Source of the DNA: Sambucus nigra | Taxonomy: Eukaryota; Streptophyta; Magnoliopsida; Dipsacales; Adoxaceae | NCBI GenBank assembly: GCA_949130495.1 | Contig: OX422215.1 | Location: forward strand, 12,315,302-12,379,301 | DNA length: 64,000 bases | Direction of reading: 5' to 3' | In this document: in pieces, positions 46,661 through 57,050 of the stretch | How the letters are laid out: each line of letters starts with the position of its first letter | Numbering within the stretch: position 1 is the first letter of the stretch | The notes under the pieces: generated by a model | The model's input: the letters and a program-made list of their open reading frames with translations, nothing else | Database searches by the model: none | Told to the model about the DNA's origin: nothing | Translations under genes and position numbers: made by a program

Positions 46661-48541
46661 CGGGCCAAATGGTTTGGTGAATTCACTCTCTCAAAGAACA
46701 ATGTTGCCCTTCCTGTCTTGGTCTCTCGATGGAACGTGACTACTCACACGTTCATTGCTGCGTGGGGCGAGTTCACTATAACTTTGGAGGACGTGTGCGA
46801 GCTCCTGGGCCTCGATGCAACAGGCCATCAGCCTTACACCGATGAGGCTCTTGATGCTCAAGAGACTGCAGATCGTTTGGAGTTGGATCGCATATGCCGA
46901 AGCTGCATCGGTTCTTCCAACAAAGCTACTTTTTCTCCCTTGATCAATTATTTCTTCAAGGGTTCTGGTGAAGGCAGTTCTTCAGCAGATGCTCCTGGTC
47001 AAGGTACACCATTGGAACTTCCCGCCTACATTCTTGTGATTCTTTCCCATTTCCTTTTGACGGGCAAACCCAACGACCAGCCCCGAAGGGACCTTATCAA
47101 CCTGTCCCTTCGCTTGGCTCGAGGCATAAAACTCCCACTGGCTGCAATTGCCTTGGTATCCCTCTACACCTGGTTGGATAGGACTTTGTTTGACATGGAA
47201 CGCTCTCTTGGCCGTTATAACTTGGCCAATTTTGCCAACAGCGTTCTTCTGACCAGCTTCCTTTACTTTCGCTTTCCTGCCATAGCGGCCAAGACCAACA
47301 GTCCTCCTTCGGGGGAAATAATTCTGCCTCCACGGTTTTTCATTTATCATAAGAGACAAAGGCGAAAGGAGGTGATTTCTGTGATTGACCGTTTCGAGAA
47401 CTTCGTCATGAGGCCTTATCAGGAGGAGGTCTTCTTTCACACTTGTGATTTTTTTCATCATGAAGCCAGAGTGATACAGGACCCTTCTCCCGATATTGAG
47501 GATCCCTTGCTTGCCGTGGTCCTTCTGTTTTCTCCAGGATATCTGCCCTCCTACACCGAGTGGGGATATAAGAGCGAGCATTATAATCCCAACCGATGTA
47601 GCCGCAAGTTTGGGTTTGACCAGGGGGTGCCACGTCCAGTGTTTCAATCGTCAAACCCCAAGGTCTCCTTTGGCGAGGCATGTTCCCTGTTTTCTTCGAC
47701 CGCTGCGTGGGGGATATGTTCAACAATGGCTTGGCGTGTCACCATTCCCAGTATTACTAGGCATGGGGATGTGACCCCTTTGTTTGCCACCAAGTACTGG
47801 CCGAAACAACTAGCTAAAATTGCTGAGTTCGTTGAGGGAGATCCGGTGTATCCTCCCGTTTCTTCATTTTCTGCCCTAGAGTTGGGGCTAAAAGGCAACT
47901 CTGTACTTGGGATAGAATTCCCTCTGAGTTCAACCCCCAAAGCACCTCCTACCGATTTTCCCCCATTTTATCCCATGGTCCTTGTTGCAACGCCAAAACC
48001 CAGGACTCCTGCTGCTCCAAATAAGGTTGCCCCCTCTACTGCAGCTACTACCAACGAGGGGGCTTCTCAACCACCTGCCAAGAAGGCAAAAACGGCCAAG
48101 AGTGGGACATCAAAATCGAAATCGAAGTCCCAGAAGCCCCAAACTCCCGTGGCAGCTCTTCCCATAGCCTCCATTCCACCTCCCATGCCTGCTGAGATGG
48201 CTGAGCGTGTAAAGAGGGAGGCCCAAGAAGAAATAGACCGAATAAATGCCGAGTATCAACGGCATGTAGTCGTTGTTCCTTCTTCCGTTGCTTTCCCCAC
48301 TGTGGTGGTTGATCCTGCAGAGCCAACGACTAGGAGGAGAAAGAGCTCCAGGGTTCCTCAAGGGGTCAGTACTGGTGCAGCGGGATCAAGGAAGAAGACT
48401 CTGGGGACCAAGTCCCAAAAGAAACGAACTCCTCAGGTGCACCAAAACCCTGAGGTGCATTCCACTCCTGCCCCTTCTGTTGCTGTTACTCCTCCTTCTT
48501 TGCCCGTGGTCGTGTCTTCTCGTTCTCCTTCTGAATCGGAG
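46661..48541 (+). CDS. PMD gene exon 1, plant mobile domain and basic tail
   Basis: The longest open frame in the window, with 608 codons from 46718 to the splice donor; the ORF runs on into the intron for 642. The PMD signature is WNVTTHTFIAAWGEFTITLE followed by DVCELLGL. Later come DLINLSLRLARGIKLPLAAI, LYTWLDRTLFD, ANSVLLTSFLYFRFPAIA and FENFVMRPY. After about 47930 the protein turns Pro/Ala/Lys-rich with basic, NLS-like runs (PAKKAKTAKSGTSKSKSKS, RRRKSSRV, RKKTLGTKSQKKR). PMD function is not enzymatically defined. The open frame within an otherwise broken element suggests recent constraint or a recent origin. Confidence 0.8.
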
Positions 48542-48638
48542 GTATGTATGCTTGATTTAGTTATTATCTCCTTTTGCTTAAGGATGACTGTCTTTACTTA
48601 TATATATATTTTTCTTTTTTTTGACAATTGTGGTGCAG
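48542..48638 (+). other. Intron 1 of the PMD gene
   Basis: 97 bases, GTATGT donor, TA/T-rich body and TGGTGCAG acceptor. Splicing joins SESE to GVEIER in phase 0. Confidence 0.75.
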
Positions 48639-48941
48639 GGAGTTGAAATAGAAAGACCAGACCCCTCTAGTCCTCCCGTGATCCCTTTTGTGGGGGGACG
48701 CTTCGATGCATCTCGTACCAATGTGACTCCTCCCCGTTCCCCTATGATGGGGCTTACCTATTCTCGCCGTGCAGGCAGTCAACGTGCAAGGGAAGTCATT
48801 GTGGGAGGTGATTCCTCGCCTGAAGTGGTAACACAACCCGAAATAACACAATCCGAGATAACACCCTCGGTCCCCTCTGATTTATAGGCCTCACCTGAGG
48901 TTCCTCTCCCCATTGTTCTTGTTGAGGAGAGTGAGCCCGAG
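48639..48941 (+). CDS. PMD gene exon 2
   Basis: GVEIERPDPSSPPVIPFVGG, RFDASRTNVTPPRSP and TQPEITQSEITPSVPSDL, then TAG (48885-48887), then ASPEVPLPIVLVEESEPE to the donor GAG|GTATGA. Pro/Ser/Glu-rich and probably disordered linker. The stop is in frame and would truncate the product. Confidence 0.55.
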
Positions 48942-49039
48942 GTATGATTTCCTCTATAATTTATTTGTTGTAGTCTTTTCGGTCCCACTCTTTTCTTATT
49001 TGGCTTGCTGAATTCTGATATGTTTTGGGTACCCCGGGT

Positions 49040-49130
49040 TGAAATATCCTCGTTGTTGGCAAGCGTTCTTCTTCCGACGACGCTGATGAGACCCCTGACT
49101 GCCATTCCTCTCTTTAGCACCATAACTGAG
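49040..49130 (+). CDS. PMD gene exon 3 (acceptor lost)
   Basis: The stretch 'gggttgaaatatcc' resembles the start of exon 2 ('ggagttgaaatagaa'), but the bases before it are 'taccccg' rather than a CAG. The frame reads VEISSLLASVLLPTTLMRPL and ends TITE at GAG|GTAAGT. Inclusion is uncertain. Confidence 0.4.
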
Positions 49131-49207
49131 GTAAGTAACACGTAGAGATATTTCTTCATATTTTATGTGCCCATTCTTCTTTTCTAACACTTGCCTTTGT
49201 GCCACAG

Positions 49208-49495
49208 TTTTCTCCTGATCTTGCACCAACTCCGGCAGTCAGGGCCCAGGTTGGTGCTTGTAGCCAACATAGTGGTGTGTTTACACCCCATCGTGTTGTG
49301 CCTTTATTTGGGAGCTCAGTGTCTTCGCCGGATGAACCCAGTATGCTGGCCCTGGTGCCCTATACAGGTGATAGAGTTTTGCGAAGCGTGGAGGCTTCTG
49401 CGTCCAGGGACCCCGTTATGGCTTCTGGGGTAATAATCTCGCCCCCAACGGTTCCTGTCCCTGCGGCTGCCCCATATGCTCCCGTTGTGAGTGAG
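49208..49495 (+). CDS. PMD gene exon 4
   Basis: Between CACAG (49203-49207) and GAG|GTATTT. 96 codons, FSPDLAPTPAVRAQVGACSQ at the start, then VFTPHRVVPLFGSSVSSPDE, and APYAPVVSE at the end. Open throughout, low complexity, no named domain. Confidence 0.6.
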
Positions 49496-49504
49496 GTATT
49501 TTGT

Positions 49505-50095
49505 TAACTTTTGTTAAGATTTTCCATAATCTCCATCTTATGATTTTTCATAAATTTTTTCTTAAACTTCACCTTATAACGATGACTTAACAATGAAAAC
49601 ACTTGTTAAGTTTTTCCATAAACTCCACCTTATAACGGTGACTTAACAACGAAAACACTTGTTAAGATTTTTCATAAACTCCACCTTATAACGGTGACTT
49701 AACAATGAAAACACTTGTTAAGTTTTTCCATAAACTCCACCTTATAACGGTGATTTAACAACGAAAACACTTGTTAAGTTTTTTTTTCATAAACTCCACC
49801 TTATAACGGTGACTTAACAACGAAAATGCTTGTTAAGATTTTCCATAAACTCCACCTTATAACGGTGACTTAACAACGAAAACGCTTGTTAAGATTTTTC
49901 ATAAACTCCACCTTATAACGATGACTTAACAACGAAAACGCTTGTTAAGATTTTCCATAAACTCCACCTTATAACGGTGACTTAACAACGAAAACGCTTG
50001 TTAAGATTTTCCATAAACTCCACCTTATAACGGTGACTTAACAACGAAAACGCTTGTTAAGATTTTTCATAAACTCCACCTTATGATTTTTTTCA
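49505..50095 (+). repeat. 56-bp tandem repeat in the last intron, about 10 copies
   Basis: The unit contains CTTGTTAAG, 'cataaactccaccttataac' and GGTGACTTAACAACGAAAAC. Nine near-complete units plus diverged copies at both edges fill the intron. Adjacent CTTAACAA and TTGTTAAG form an 8-bp perfect stem with a 9-base loop in each unit. Central units are nearly identical; outer ones differ by a few bases. Tandem repeats in the 3' untranslated region are a known trait of Tat/Ogre elements and a source of satellites. Confidence 0.95.
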
Positions 50096-50124
50096 TAAGT
50101 TCATCATGTGCGCTCTCTTTTCAG

Positions 50125-50886
50125 GTTGCTCGGGAAAATTCTCCCCCAGTTCTTTCGCCTGTAGGCTCACCCTTCCGAGAACCTGATGTTTCGGAAAATT
50201 CTGGTCATGATGATCAAGGTTCCACAACTGGTGCTGCAGCCGAGAGTGAGTCTGGGTGCGAACTGCCTCTTCCTGACCTGGCTCCTCACGCGTTCTGCCT
50301 AATGGTGCTTCGGCAGTCTCCTCAAATGCCTATCAACCACCGCTTGGTGATCGAACAACTGGTGAATCGCCACCCTGAGACCTTCACACCAGATTGCCTG
50401 CGCTCCAATATTCACGTGATGAGTAACAGACTTCAAGGCATGGCGATCGTTGTTGCTGAAATTGCCAGTACCCCTACTGCAAGTGTTACCAGATCCCTTC
50501 TTAACCAATTTCTGGGTTTTCTGAGGGAGTTGGGGCGTGATGGTTTCCGTTTTGACTGGCTTATAACGTATCTGAAGACTTTGAAGAACCAGCAACTGAT
50601 CGTCCAGAGGGAAGTGTTACGAAAGCACCAGGAGGAGCAGCAAGCTGAGAAAGCTAGGTTGGTCGCATTGGCACCCCTTTTGGAAGCAATGGATCAAGAG
50701 GTAAAGGATGCCGAAGAAGCTTTGTGCCTGGTCAAACTGAAGCGCGAGAGACTCCTGATCGAACGTACACGAGTGCAAACGAGGCTGGAGGTTTCTATTA
50801 ACGCCCAACGATCTTTCACAACAGCTTCTTCGGACCTTCCTGGAGATTTTTTCTCTTCCTCAGATTTATCGTTTCTTTTAGATTAG
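50125..50886 (+). CDS. PMD gene exon 5, coiled-coil C-terminus
   Basis: Opens after TTTTCAG (50124). 253 codons, no internal stop: VARENSPPVLSPVG, an acidic/Ser linker, a hydrophobic helical region (HAFCLMVLRQSPQMPINHRL, LLNQFLGFLREL), then a long heptad-like helix from QREVLRKHQEEQQ through LKRERLLIERTRVQTRLEVS, and a Ser/Phe-rich end. The C-terminal coiled coil resembles that of the antisense ORFs in both Tat relics here, suggesting a common ancestor for this half although the N-terminal domains differ. Confidence 0.7.
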   Translation, partial: VARENSPPVLSPVGSPFREPDVSENSGHDDQGSTTGAAAESESGCELPLPDLAPHAFCLMVLRQSPQMPINHRLVIEQLVNRHPETFTPDCLRSNIHVMSNRLQGMAIVVAEIASTPTASVTRSLLNQFLGFLRELGRDGFRFDWLITYLKTLKNQQLIVQREVLRKHQEEQQAEKARLVALAPLLEAMDQEVKDAEEALCLVKLKRERLLIERTRVQTRLEVSINAQRSFTTASSDLPGDFFSSSDLSFLLD

Positions 50887-51144
50887 TTGCCTCTTGTATA
50901 CAGATCCTCCACTTGCCTTTATCTATGTAATTATTGGGCGATAGTTCCCAAACAAATTTTGTAATGCCCTATTGTTTTATGAATGAAGAATATATACTTT
51001 TCAATCCCTTCGTGTGTTGTGATTGTTTTTGTATGCTATAGAGTTTTGTATTTCTGCAATTCCTCCATTATGCTCAAAAATGTCACCCAAAACTTGTATA
51101 TTTATAACAATAGCTAGTCATAACATCAGTTCAAACTTGGTTGT
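50887..51144. other. Convergent 3' ends of the PMD gene and pol
   Basis: 258 non-coding bases. On the + strand 'atgaatgaagaatata' near 50980 could serve as a plant polyadenylation region. Any read-through on either strand would make complementary RNA. Confidence 0.4.
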
Positions 51145-52430
51145 TTACACATGATAAACCTTCAGCCACTTATTGTTAATCTTAAATGGCTTGTCTTCCT
51201 CTAACTTCGAAATTAAACAATAACCTGAGTCATGGGCTTCTTTCCCAACGAAAGGTCCCTCCCAATTAGCTGCAAACTTTGGTAGAGGAAGCCCCCTGAT
51301 GTGTTTCACTGCCGCTTTTAATACGAGGTCTCCCTTCATGAATTTCCTTGGTCTCACCAAGTTATCGTACGCCCTTGAAAGTTGCTTCGTATATATTTGG
51401 AAGTTCTGCATCGAATTATCTCTGTGTTCATCCAACGCTTCCAACTGTACATGTCTACTTTGAGGAAGCATGCTACTTCGCAAAGCACAACGAGCAGAGG
51501 GAAATTCCAATTCTACTGGGAGGATTGCTTCGGCCCCATAAACAAGAGAGAACGGCATATATCCTGTGGGTTTTCGTTTGGTTGTTCGATAGGCCCACAA
51601 GACAGCTGGTATCTTGTCATCCCACGCCCCTGGAAGTCTTCCATCATTTTGGCCAAAATATTAACCAAGGTTTTGTTAGTTGCTTCGGCCTGACCATTTC
51701 CCTTTGGGTATGCCACCGTTGAAGTGTGATGAACAATGGAGTACTTGTCCGTGAGCATTGTTACTTCGGAGTTGACGAAGGGGGGCCCGTTATCTGAGAG
51801 AATAACTTTTGGGATCCCAAAACGGCAAATGATGTATTCTCTGATGAAGTTGCTCACCACCCCAGCCGTTGCTCGTCTGAGTGGTATCGCCTCAGCCCAT
51901 TTTGTGAAACATTTTGTTGCTACTAGTATCCATATCTTGCCCCTGGAAGAGGGGTGTATTGACCCCACTAGGTCGAACGCCCAAGTATGAAATGGATAGG
52001 GTGTTGATAGAGAGTGTAAGTCTACCGATGGGGCATGGATCATGTTCCCATGAAGTTGGCAAGTTTTGCATTTTCGAACGAACTCCGCAGAGTCTTTCTC
52101 CTCCTATATGTGCTGGATCGTGCGCTTGTTTGAGGACCTCCACTGCTTCTTCCTTATTGACACATCGCAAGGGCCTGTTAAAGTACCCCCTTCGATAGAG
52201 CTGCCCCCCTGGACGTAGAACCTTAGAGCCCTTCGCCTCAGACCTATTGCATCCATTTTCTCCGTTGGGATAACCCCCTCCTGAATGAAGTCGATGTAGG
52301 GCTGCCTCCAGTCCGTTTGAGCTTTAATGAAATGGCACTCACCTGCCTCAAAGAATAGCTGACATTTATTGCACATCCGTTGCAGCTCTGCTGCATCTTG
52401 CTTCATCCTAGGCCAGAAATACCCCTCCCT
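51145..52430 (-). pseudogene. Integrase of the PMD-carrying Tat element
   Basis: Minus strand. The zinc-binding part ends with CKTCQLHG near 52070. The catalytic core holds WAFDLVGSIHPSSRGK (first Asp), VILSDNGPPFV (second Asp) and GNGQAEATNKTLV (Glu), so the D-D-E triad is intact in frame 52043-51513. The C-terminal part PTGYMPFSLVYGAEAILP to KVYHV (51600-51145) is in another frame, giving a frameshift near 51.62 kb. Another shift lies near 52.2 kb within the zinc-binding region, and a TAG stop at 52431-52433 separates it from aRH. Confidence 0.85.
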
Positions 52431-52433
52431 TTA

Positions 52434-53825
52434 AATTCTCCTATATAGAGGTATCTCAATCGTTTCGCAGTGCTCCTCATGCGTTTTCCTCAATATTTTC
52501 TCGGCTTCCTTTGGGCTGACGCATCTTGACAACCATCCTCCTGTATTTCTAAAATAGATATTTCCCTGGCTTGTAAAATATTGGGCCAACTCTCTTAGCC
52601 CCATCGCCCCCTCACCAGACTCTAGTTGCTTCTTAATATCTCTTCTCCAGCCCACGTCTTCCTCCATTGGTAGTATTGACTGTACTACCGAAGGAGCTGT
52701 TCTTTGTTGGATCACAACTGTAGTCTCATTGGTTTTCATTATCATCTTCTGGGCAATAGTGGCATAGGCGTCTGGATGGCGGTTCATCGTTCTGGGATGT
52801 CTCCTGATCTTGGTCCAATGGAACTGGTTGAGGAGCCTTTGAATGATTGTTCTATAGGGCGCCAGGCTCATGTGTTTCAACGCATATTCTCCGTTTACCT
52901 GCTGAATTACTAAGTTCGAGTCACCCTTAATGGAGAGTGAACGAATTCCCCTCCGAAGAGCCTCTAGAAGCCCTAGTACCAACGCCTCGTATTTTGCCTC
53001 GTTATTAGAGCAAGGGAAATCTAGTTTGTAGGAAAGGCAAATCTCTTCCATCCCTTTTGGAAGAATAACCCCTGCTCCTCCCTTCTTTTCTGTCGAAGAT
53101 CCATCGAACTGCATCGTCCATTCCTCCTCAGTTGCATCCAGGTAATTGTCCTGCAAATCATCTCCTGGAATGTCTTCCCTAGGCGGCTCGAAGGTTCCTG
53201 AAGGGAAGATGGCTAATAGGGCAGCATACGCCTGGCTTTTGATTGTGCGAGGGACCACACATTTTAAGTCATATTCAGAGAGAATAAGGAACCATCTAGC
53301 TGCCCTGCCAATCCATATAGTCTTTGCGAGCAAATACCTAATTGGGTCGCATCTAGTTACAATATGAATGGTAAAAGACAGCATATAATGCCTAAGTTTT
53401 TGTGCTACAAAGACCAAGGCTAAACAATGCCTTTCTAAGCTACTATATCTAATTTCTGGCCCATGTATAATTCTGCTGAGGTAGTAAACCGGCCGTTCTT
53501 GCCCGTCCACTTCTTGTGCTAGCAGAGCTCCAACGGACCTCGTGGTGGATGTAAGGTATAGTTGCAACGGAGCTCCTGCCTGGGGAGGAACCATGATTTG
53601 TGGTGATACGAGCAGCTTCTTCAACCCAATAAGGGACTTCTGGTGAACCTCTTCCCATCTGAATTTCGTGTTCCTTCGTAGCAGCTGCATCAGTGGGTGT
53701 GTTATTTCGGCCAATTCAGGCACAAATCTCCTAAGGTAGGAGACTTTACCGAGAAAACTTTTCAGCTCCTTCGCCGTTCTTCGACATGGCATCTCCAAGA
53801 TGGCCCGCTGTTTATCCTGGTCCAT
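52434..53825 (-). pseudogene. RT thumb, RNase H and aRH of the PMD-carrying Tat element
   Basis: 464 open codons on the minus strand. Order: RT thumb/connection (KAIL-type ILEMP, FLGKVSYLRRFVPELA), Ty3 RNase H (GALLAQEVDGQERPVYYLSR, RYSSLERHCLAL, LSEYDLK), a linker, then archaeal-type RNase H (WTMQFDGSS, GAGVILPKG, SNNEAKYEALVLGL, KGDSNLVIQQVNGEYA, and the distal PDAYATIA). aRH catalytic D, E, D and D are all present. The frame is the same as gag and RT; only the stop at 53826-53828 interrupts it from RT. Confidence 0.9.
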
Positions 53826-54758
53826 CTATACCCCTTGTCGATTAACCACGAAGCCTAAAAACTTACCACTTGTTACTCCGAAGACACACTTTAACGGGTT
53901 CATCCTTAACTTGTACCTCCTGCACCAAGCAAACAACTTCCTTAAATCGTTCAGATAGGACTCCTCCTTCTTTGATTTGATGACCAAGTCGTCTACGTAG
54001 AATTCCACAAATTTGTGGAAGAAGTCATGAAAAATGGCCATCATTGTTCTTTGGTACGTAGCCCCGGCGTTCTTGAGTCCAAACGGCATTACCTTGTATA
54101 TGAAGTTGCCCAACGGCGTTCTGAATGCTGTTTTCTCTGCGTCAGAGGGGTCCATCTTGATCTGGTTATATCCCACATATCCATCCATGAAGCTATACAT
54201 CTCATGACCAGCCGTGGGATCTATCAAACTGTCGATGGAGGGTAGGGGAAACTCATCCTTGGGGCAAGCCCTATTCAAGTCTCTGAAGTCCACGCAGATC
54301 CTTATTTGGTTTTTATCTTTCTTCCCCACTGGCACAATGCTGGATAGCCAGAGGGGATGTTGTATTGGCTTGATAAATCCTGTTGCCAATAAGCGTTGGA
54401 CCTCTTCTTTAATATTTAAATCTAGTTCAGGCTTGTAAGTTCTTGTTGCCTGCTTTACCGGAATAGCTGAAGGCATCACGTTTAGCTTGTGGCAGCTCAC
54501 TTCCTCATCCAGCCCTTCCATTTCAGTGTACTTCCATGCGAAGACATCTATGAACTCCCGAATCAGCTCAACCAAGGCTTCTTGTTTCTCCTTAACAAGA
54601 TCTTTCGAGATAAAGATAGGCCTTGGATCTTCCCCTTCTCCTGCTAGGTTTAGCTGCTCCAACTCTTGTGCCTGGGGCCTTGGTTGGTCTGCCATGTAGT
54701 CTGGTTCTTCGGCGACATCTTCTACGAACTCTTGTATGTTGGAGTTGTCTATCACCAT
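53826..54758 (-). pseudogene. Reverse transcriptase of the PMD-carrying Tat element
   Basis: 310 open codons on the minus strand, ending at TAG 53826-53828. Blocks: FIDVFAWKYTEMEGLDEEV, FIKPIQHPLWLSSIVPVGKK, IRICVDFRDLNRACPKDEFP, MDGYVGYNQIKM, VMPFGLKNAGATYQRTM, the intact catalytic FYVDDLVIKS, and FGVTSGKFLGFVVNRQG. The palm is complete and the YVDD box normal. The enzyme would be functional in sequence but for the stops before and after it. Confidence 0.92.
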
Positions 54759-55136
54759 ACACTGCCCCTGTTGATCTACTAAAAAACACTCATATATCGG
54801 GTCAACCTCATTGTTAGTCTTTTCGACCGCCCGCTCACACCGTTATAAGCGGCACACCACTTTTCCCCCTTCAGTGACAATTTTCTTGCATTGCCTGCTG
54901 GTGGTTGTTGCCACGGCCTTTCTCTTCCTCTCTCTGGAAGCCTCAGTGATTCTTTCCCTTGAAAAACGACTCAACACGCTTTGTCATTGGACCTCATGCT
55001 CGCCTGGGTCTGTCCTAGGCCTCATCTTGTCTTTGAGCTGCTTCGAGATGTTTTGGGGTCGAGGGACCGCCCGATATGTTTCCTCGATCCTCTCCTCTTC
55101 GCCACTCTCATTTAAAGGTCCCATTCTTTCTCTAAT
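54759..55136 (-). pseudogene. Protease-RT linker with stops
   Basis: Same frame as gag and RT, with stops at 54984-54986 (TGA) and 54843-54845 (TAA) besides the gag-protease terminator at 55137-55139. Basic, low-conservation linker. Overlapping plus-strand ORFs here are shadows. Confidence 0.6.
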
Positions 55137-57035
55137 CTAGGGGACCCATGCTCCCTCCATTCTCCTCGTTAGAACTCGCACGTCCTCTTCGAGATCTGTA
55201 TAAAAGGCTGCATCCACCAAGTGTGCTTCTTCGATAGCGAAAGGCCTCTTAGTTGCCCTAATAGTCACTTCTGTCCCCTTGATGTTCTCCTTAGCACATT
55301 GATGGTAAGTTGAGGGAACTAACCCTTGGTTGTGCATCCATACTCTCCCTATTAACAAATGATAGGAAGTTGCGCTTTCTATTACATGAAACTTGATATG
55401 GGAACTCAGATTTCCCATCACTATCCCCACGTTCACATACCCGATGGATTTGGAAGATTGATTATCGTAGCCCGAGATTACCAAGGGCATGGGAACCAAC
55501 CTTTCCTCCGTTATATTAGCCGCGTGGAAGGAGTTGATTGGCATAATGTTGATAGAAGCACCCCCATCCATAAGAGTCCTTGCAAAGCTAACCCCGTTAA
55601 CACTAGCGGTTACATACAGAGGCCTATTATGGGGGAACCTTACAGCTCTATCCGCATCGCTGAAAGTTACCTCTGATAGGAACTTCTTTACCAGCCTAGC
55701 CATGGGTCCCCTCCATCTTAGCGAGGGGACTGAATTTCTCCTTGCAATATCTAAGATCGCCTGAGTTATCTCCATTCTTCTCTCTTTTGGGATTCCCACT
55801 TGGTCGAAGAACCAAGTGAACTTTGGAGATTTTGAAACTGCGCTATATTCTACGACTGGGTCCGTTTCCTCACCCTCAATGTTGTAGGCGTCTTCTACAT
55901 CCCTAGCACTTGCTTCATCATAATCTAGAACTACGTTAGCCATTCCCCTGGTGCAATGCTCCAGTGCCTCATCGAACTCCTTCATCGTTGCCCCTCCCCC
56001 CTCCCATTCTGCCTCCTTATCATAGGCCGTTACCAGATTGGCCCCATGTGCCGGGAATGGGTTATTGTTAACGTTCTGCGGGGGGATTTGTAATGTCCCC
56101 GCCTTCATGTACTTGTCGATGATTCTTCGCAGCGTGAAGCAGCTTTCTGTTGGATGCTGGACCTTTCGATGAACCTGACAATATTTGGGATCAGCCCTAG
56201 TTGTAGCGTCGGGCTCTTCCGCAGGAACACCCTTTGGTTCGTAAACCGTTCCGCCTTGGACCATTGCGTTATAGCAACTCACAGCCTCCTCCACCGTACA
56301 AGGTAACGGTGGCGGGTCTTCTCTATCTCTTCCGAACTTTCTTTTGTTGTCCTTCCTCGGCGCCTTGCCCCCATCTTCTCTCTCGACATATCCCACCCGT
56401 GGGGCCTGAGGCCTTCCTCCCAGGGGTTGTATCGGCTGTCTGAACACCATGGGAGCCACTACCGAGCTAGGTCGCACCACCAAAGAGATGTTTCTTGCGG
56501 ATTTTAAGAATGCTGAAAATGTTCCCTCGCGTGTCTCATTGATTAGGTGGCAGATATACTCAGGAAGTAGTCCCTCAGCACAAATCTGCAGTAACCTGGC
56601 CTCCTTAGCTTCTTCCCTTACATCGAGGGACCTTTCCCTAAACCTTCGAATATAGGCCATTACCTCTTCTCCTGGCCTCTGCCTCTCCCTACCAAGTTGG
56701 GTTAGAGTGAACTCATCTTCTACCAAGAAGAACTTTCGGACAAACAATACATGCATCTCTTCCCACGTAGAGACACTATTGGGAGGCAGATGAGAGTACC
56801 AAGTGTATGCTTTATCAGTCAGGGATTTGGAGAACTCCCTCAATCTAAGCTTTTTGCCATTGCAGTGCGCTCCTAAATGTTTAACAAAACGCTTAACGTG
56901 TTCCTTCGGGTTCCCACCCTTCCCTGAGTATTTTTCGAAGGTAGGGGGGATATAGTCCTTCGGGTAAGGCTCGTCGTTGTATCCCTGAGGGTAAGGTGTT
57001 CGGAACTCATCGTAGACCGACGCCACCTCACCCAC
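55137..57035 (-). pseudogene. Gag core and aspartic protease of the PMD-carrying Tat element
   Basis: 632 open codons. The Gag core reads FEKYSGKGGNPKEHVKRF, KAYTWYSHLPPNSVSTWEEM, FVRKFFL and RQRPGEEVMAYIRRFRE. A short Cys/His segment KYCQVHRKVQHPTESC (about 56195-56150) is the knuckle-like region. The protease follows near the C-terminus: LMDGGASINIMP, with D-G-G in place of D-T/S-G, then SYHLLIGRVWMHN. Gag would form the particle and the protease would mature it. It ends at TAG 55137-55139; upstream in the same frame is the N-terminal Gag piece. Confidence 0.88.
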
Positions 57036-57050
57036 AGCCTGCGAAGAATC

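Larger units (their letters stand above)
46265..50886 (+). pseudogene. Spliced antisense gene with plant mobile domain (PMD)
   Basis: Five exons are proposed: 46265-48541, 48639-48941, about 49040-49130, 49208-49495 and 50125-50886. Junctions are phase 0 and mostly canonical (GAG|GTATGT...GCAG; GAG|GTAAGT...CACAG; GAG|GTATTT...TTTCAG). The start codon lies in a good context (GCCATGGCG). The product would have an N-terminal segment, a PMD, basic tails, Pro/Ser-rich linkers and a coiled-coil C-terminus. PMDs occur in plant proteins linked to silencing and genome stability (MAIN, MAIL1) and in transposons. Defects: TAA at 46658-46660, TAG at 48885-48887, and no AG acceptor before exon 3. It is convergent with the retroelement's pol, 258 bases from its end. 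Confidence 0.75.

Noticed and set aside
46982..47647. 221-codon minus-strand ORF opposite the PMD exon
   Set aside because: Shadow of the PMD reading frame. It lies in the element's sense direction but has no domain.
49505..50095. Regularly spaced repeats resembling a CRISPR array
   Set aside because: Units are contiguous with no unique spacers, and the setting is a plant retrotransposon intron.
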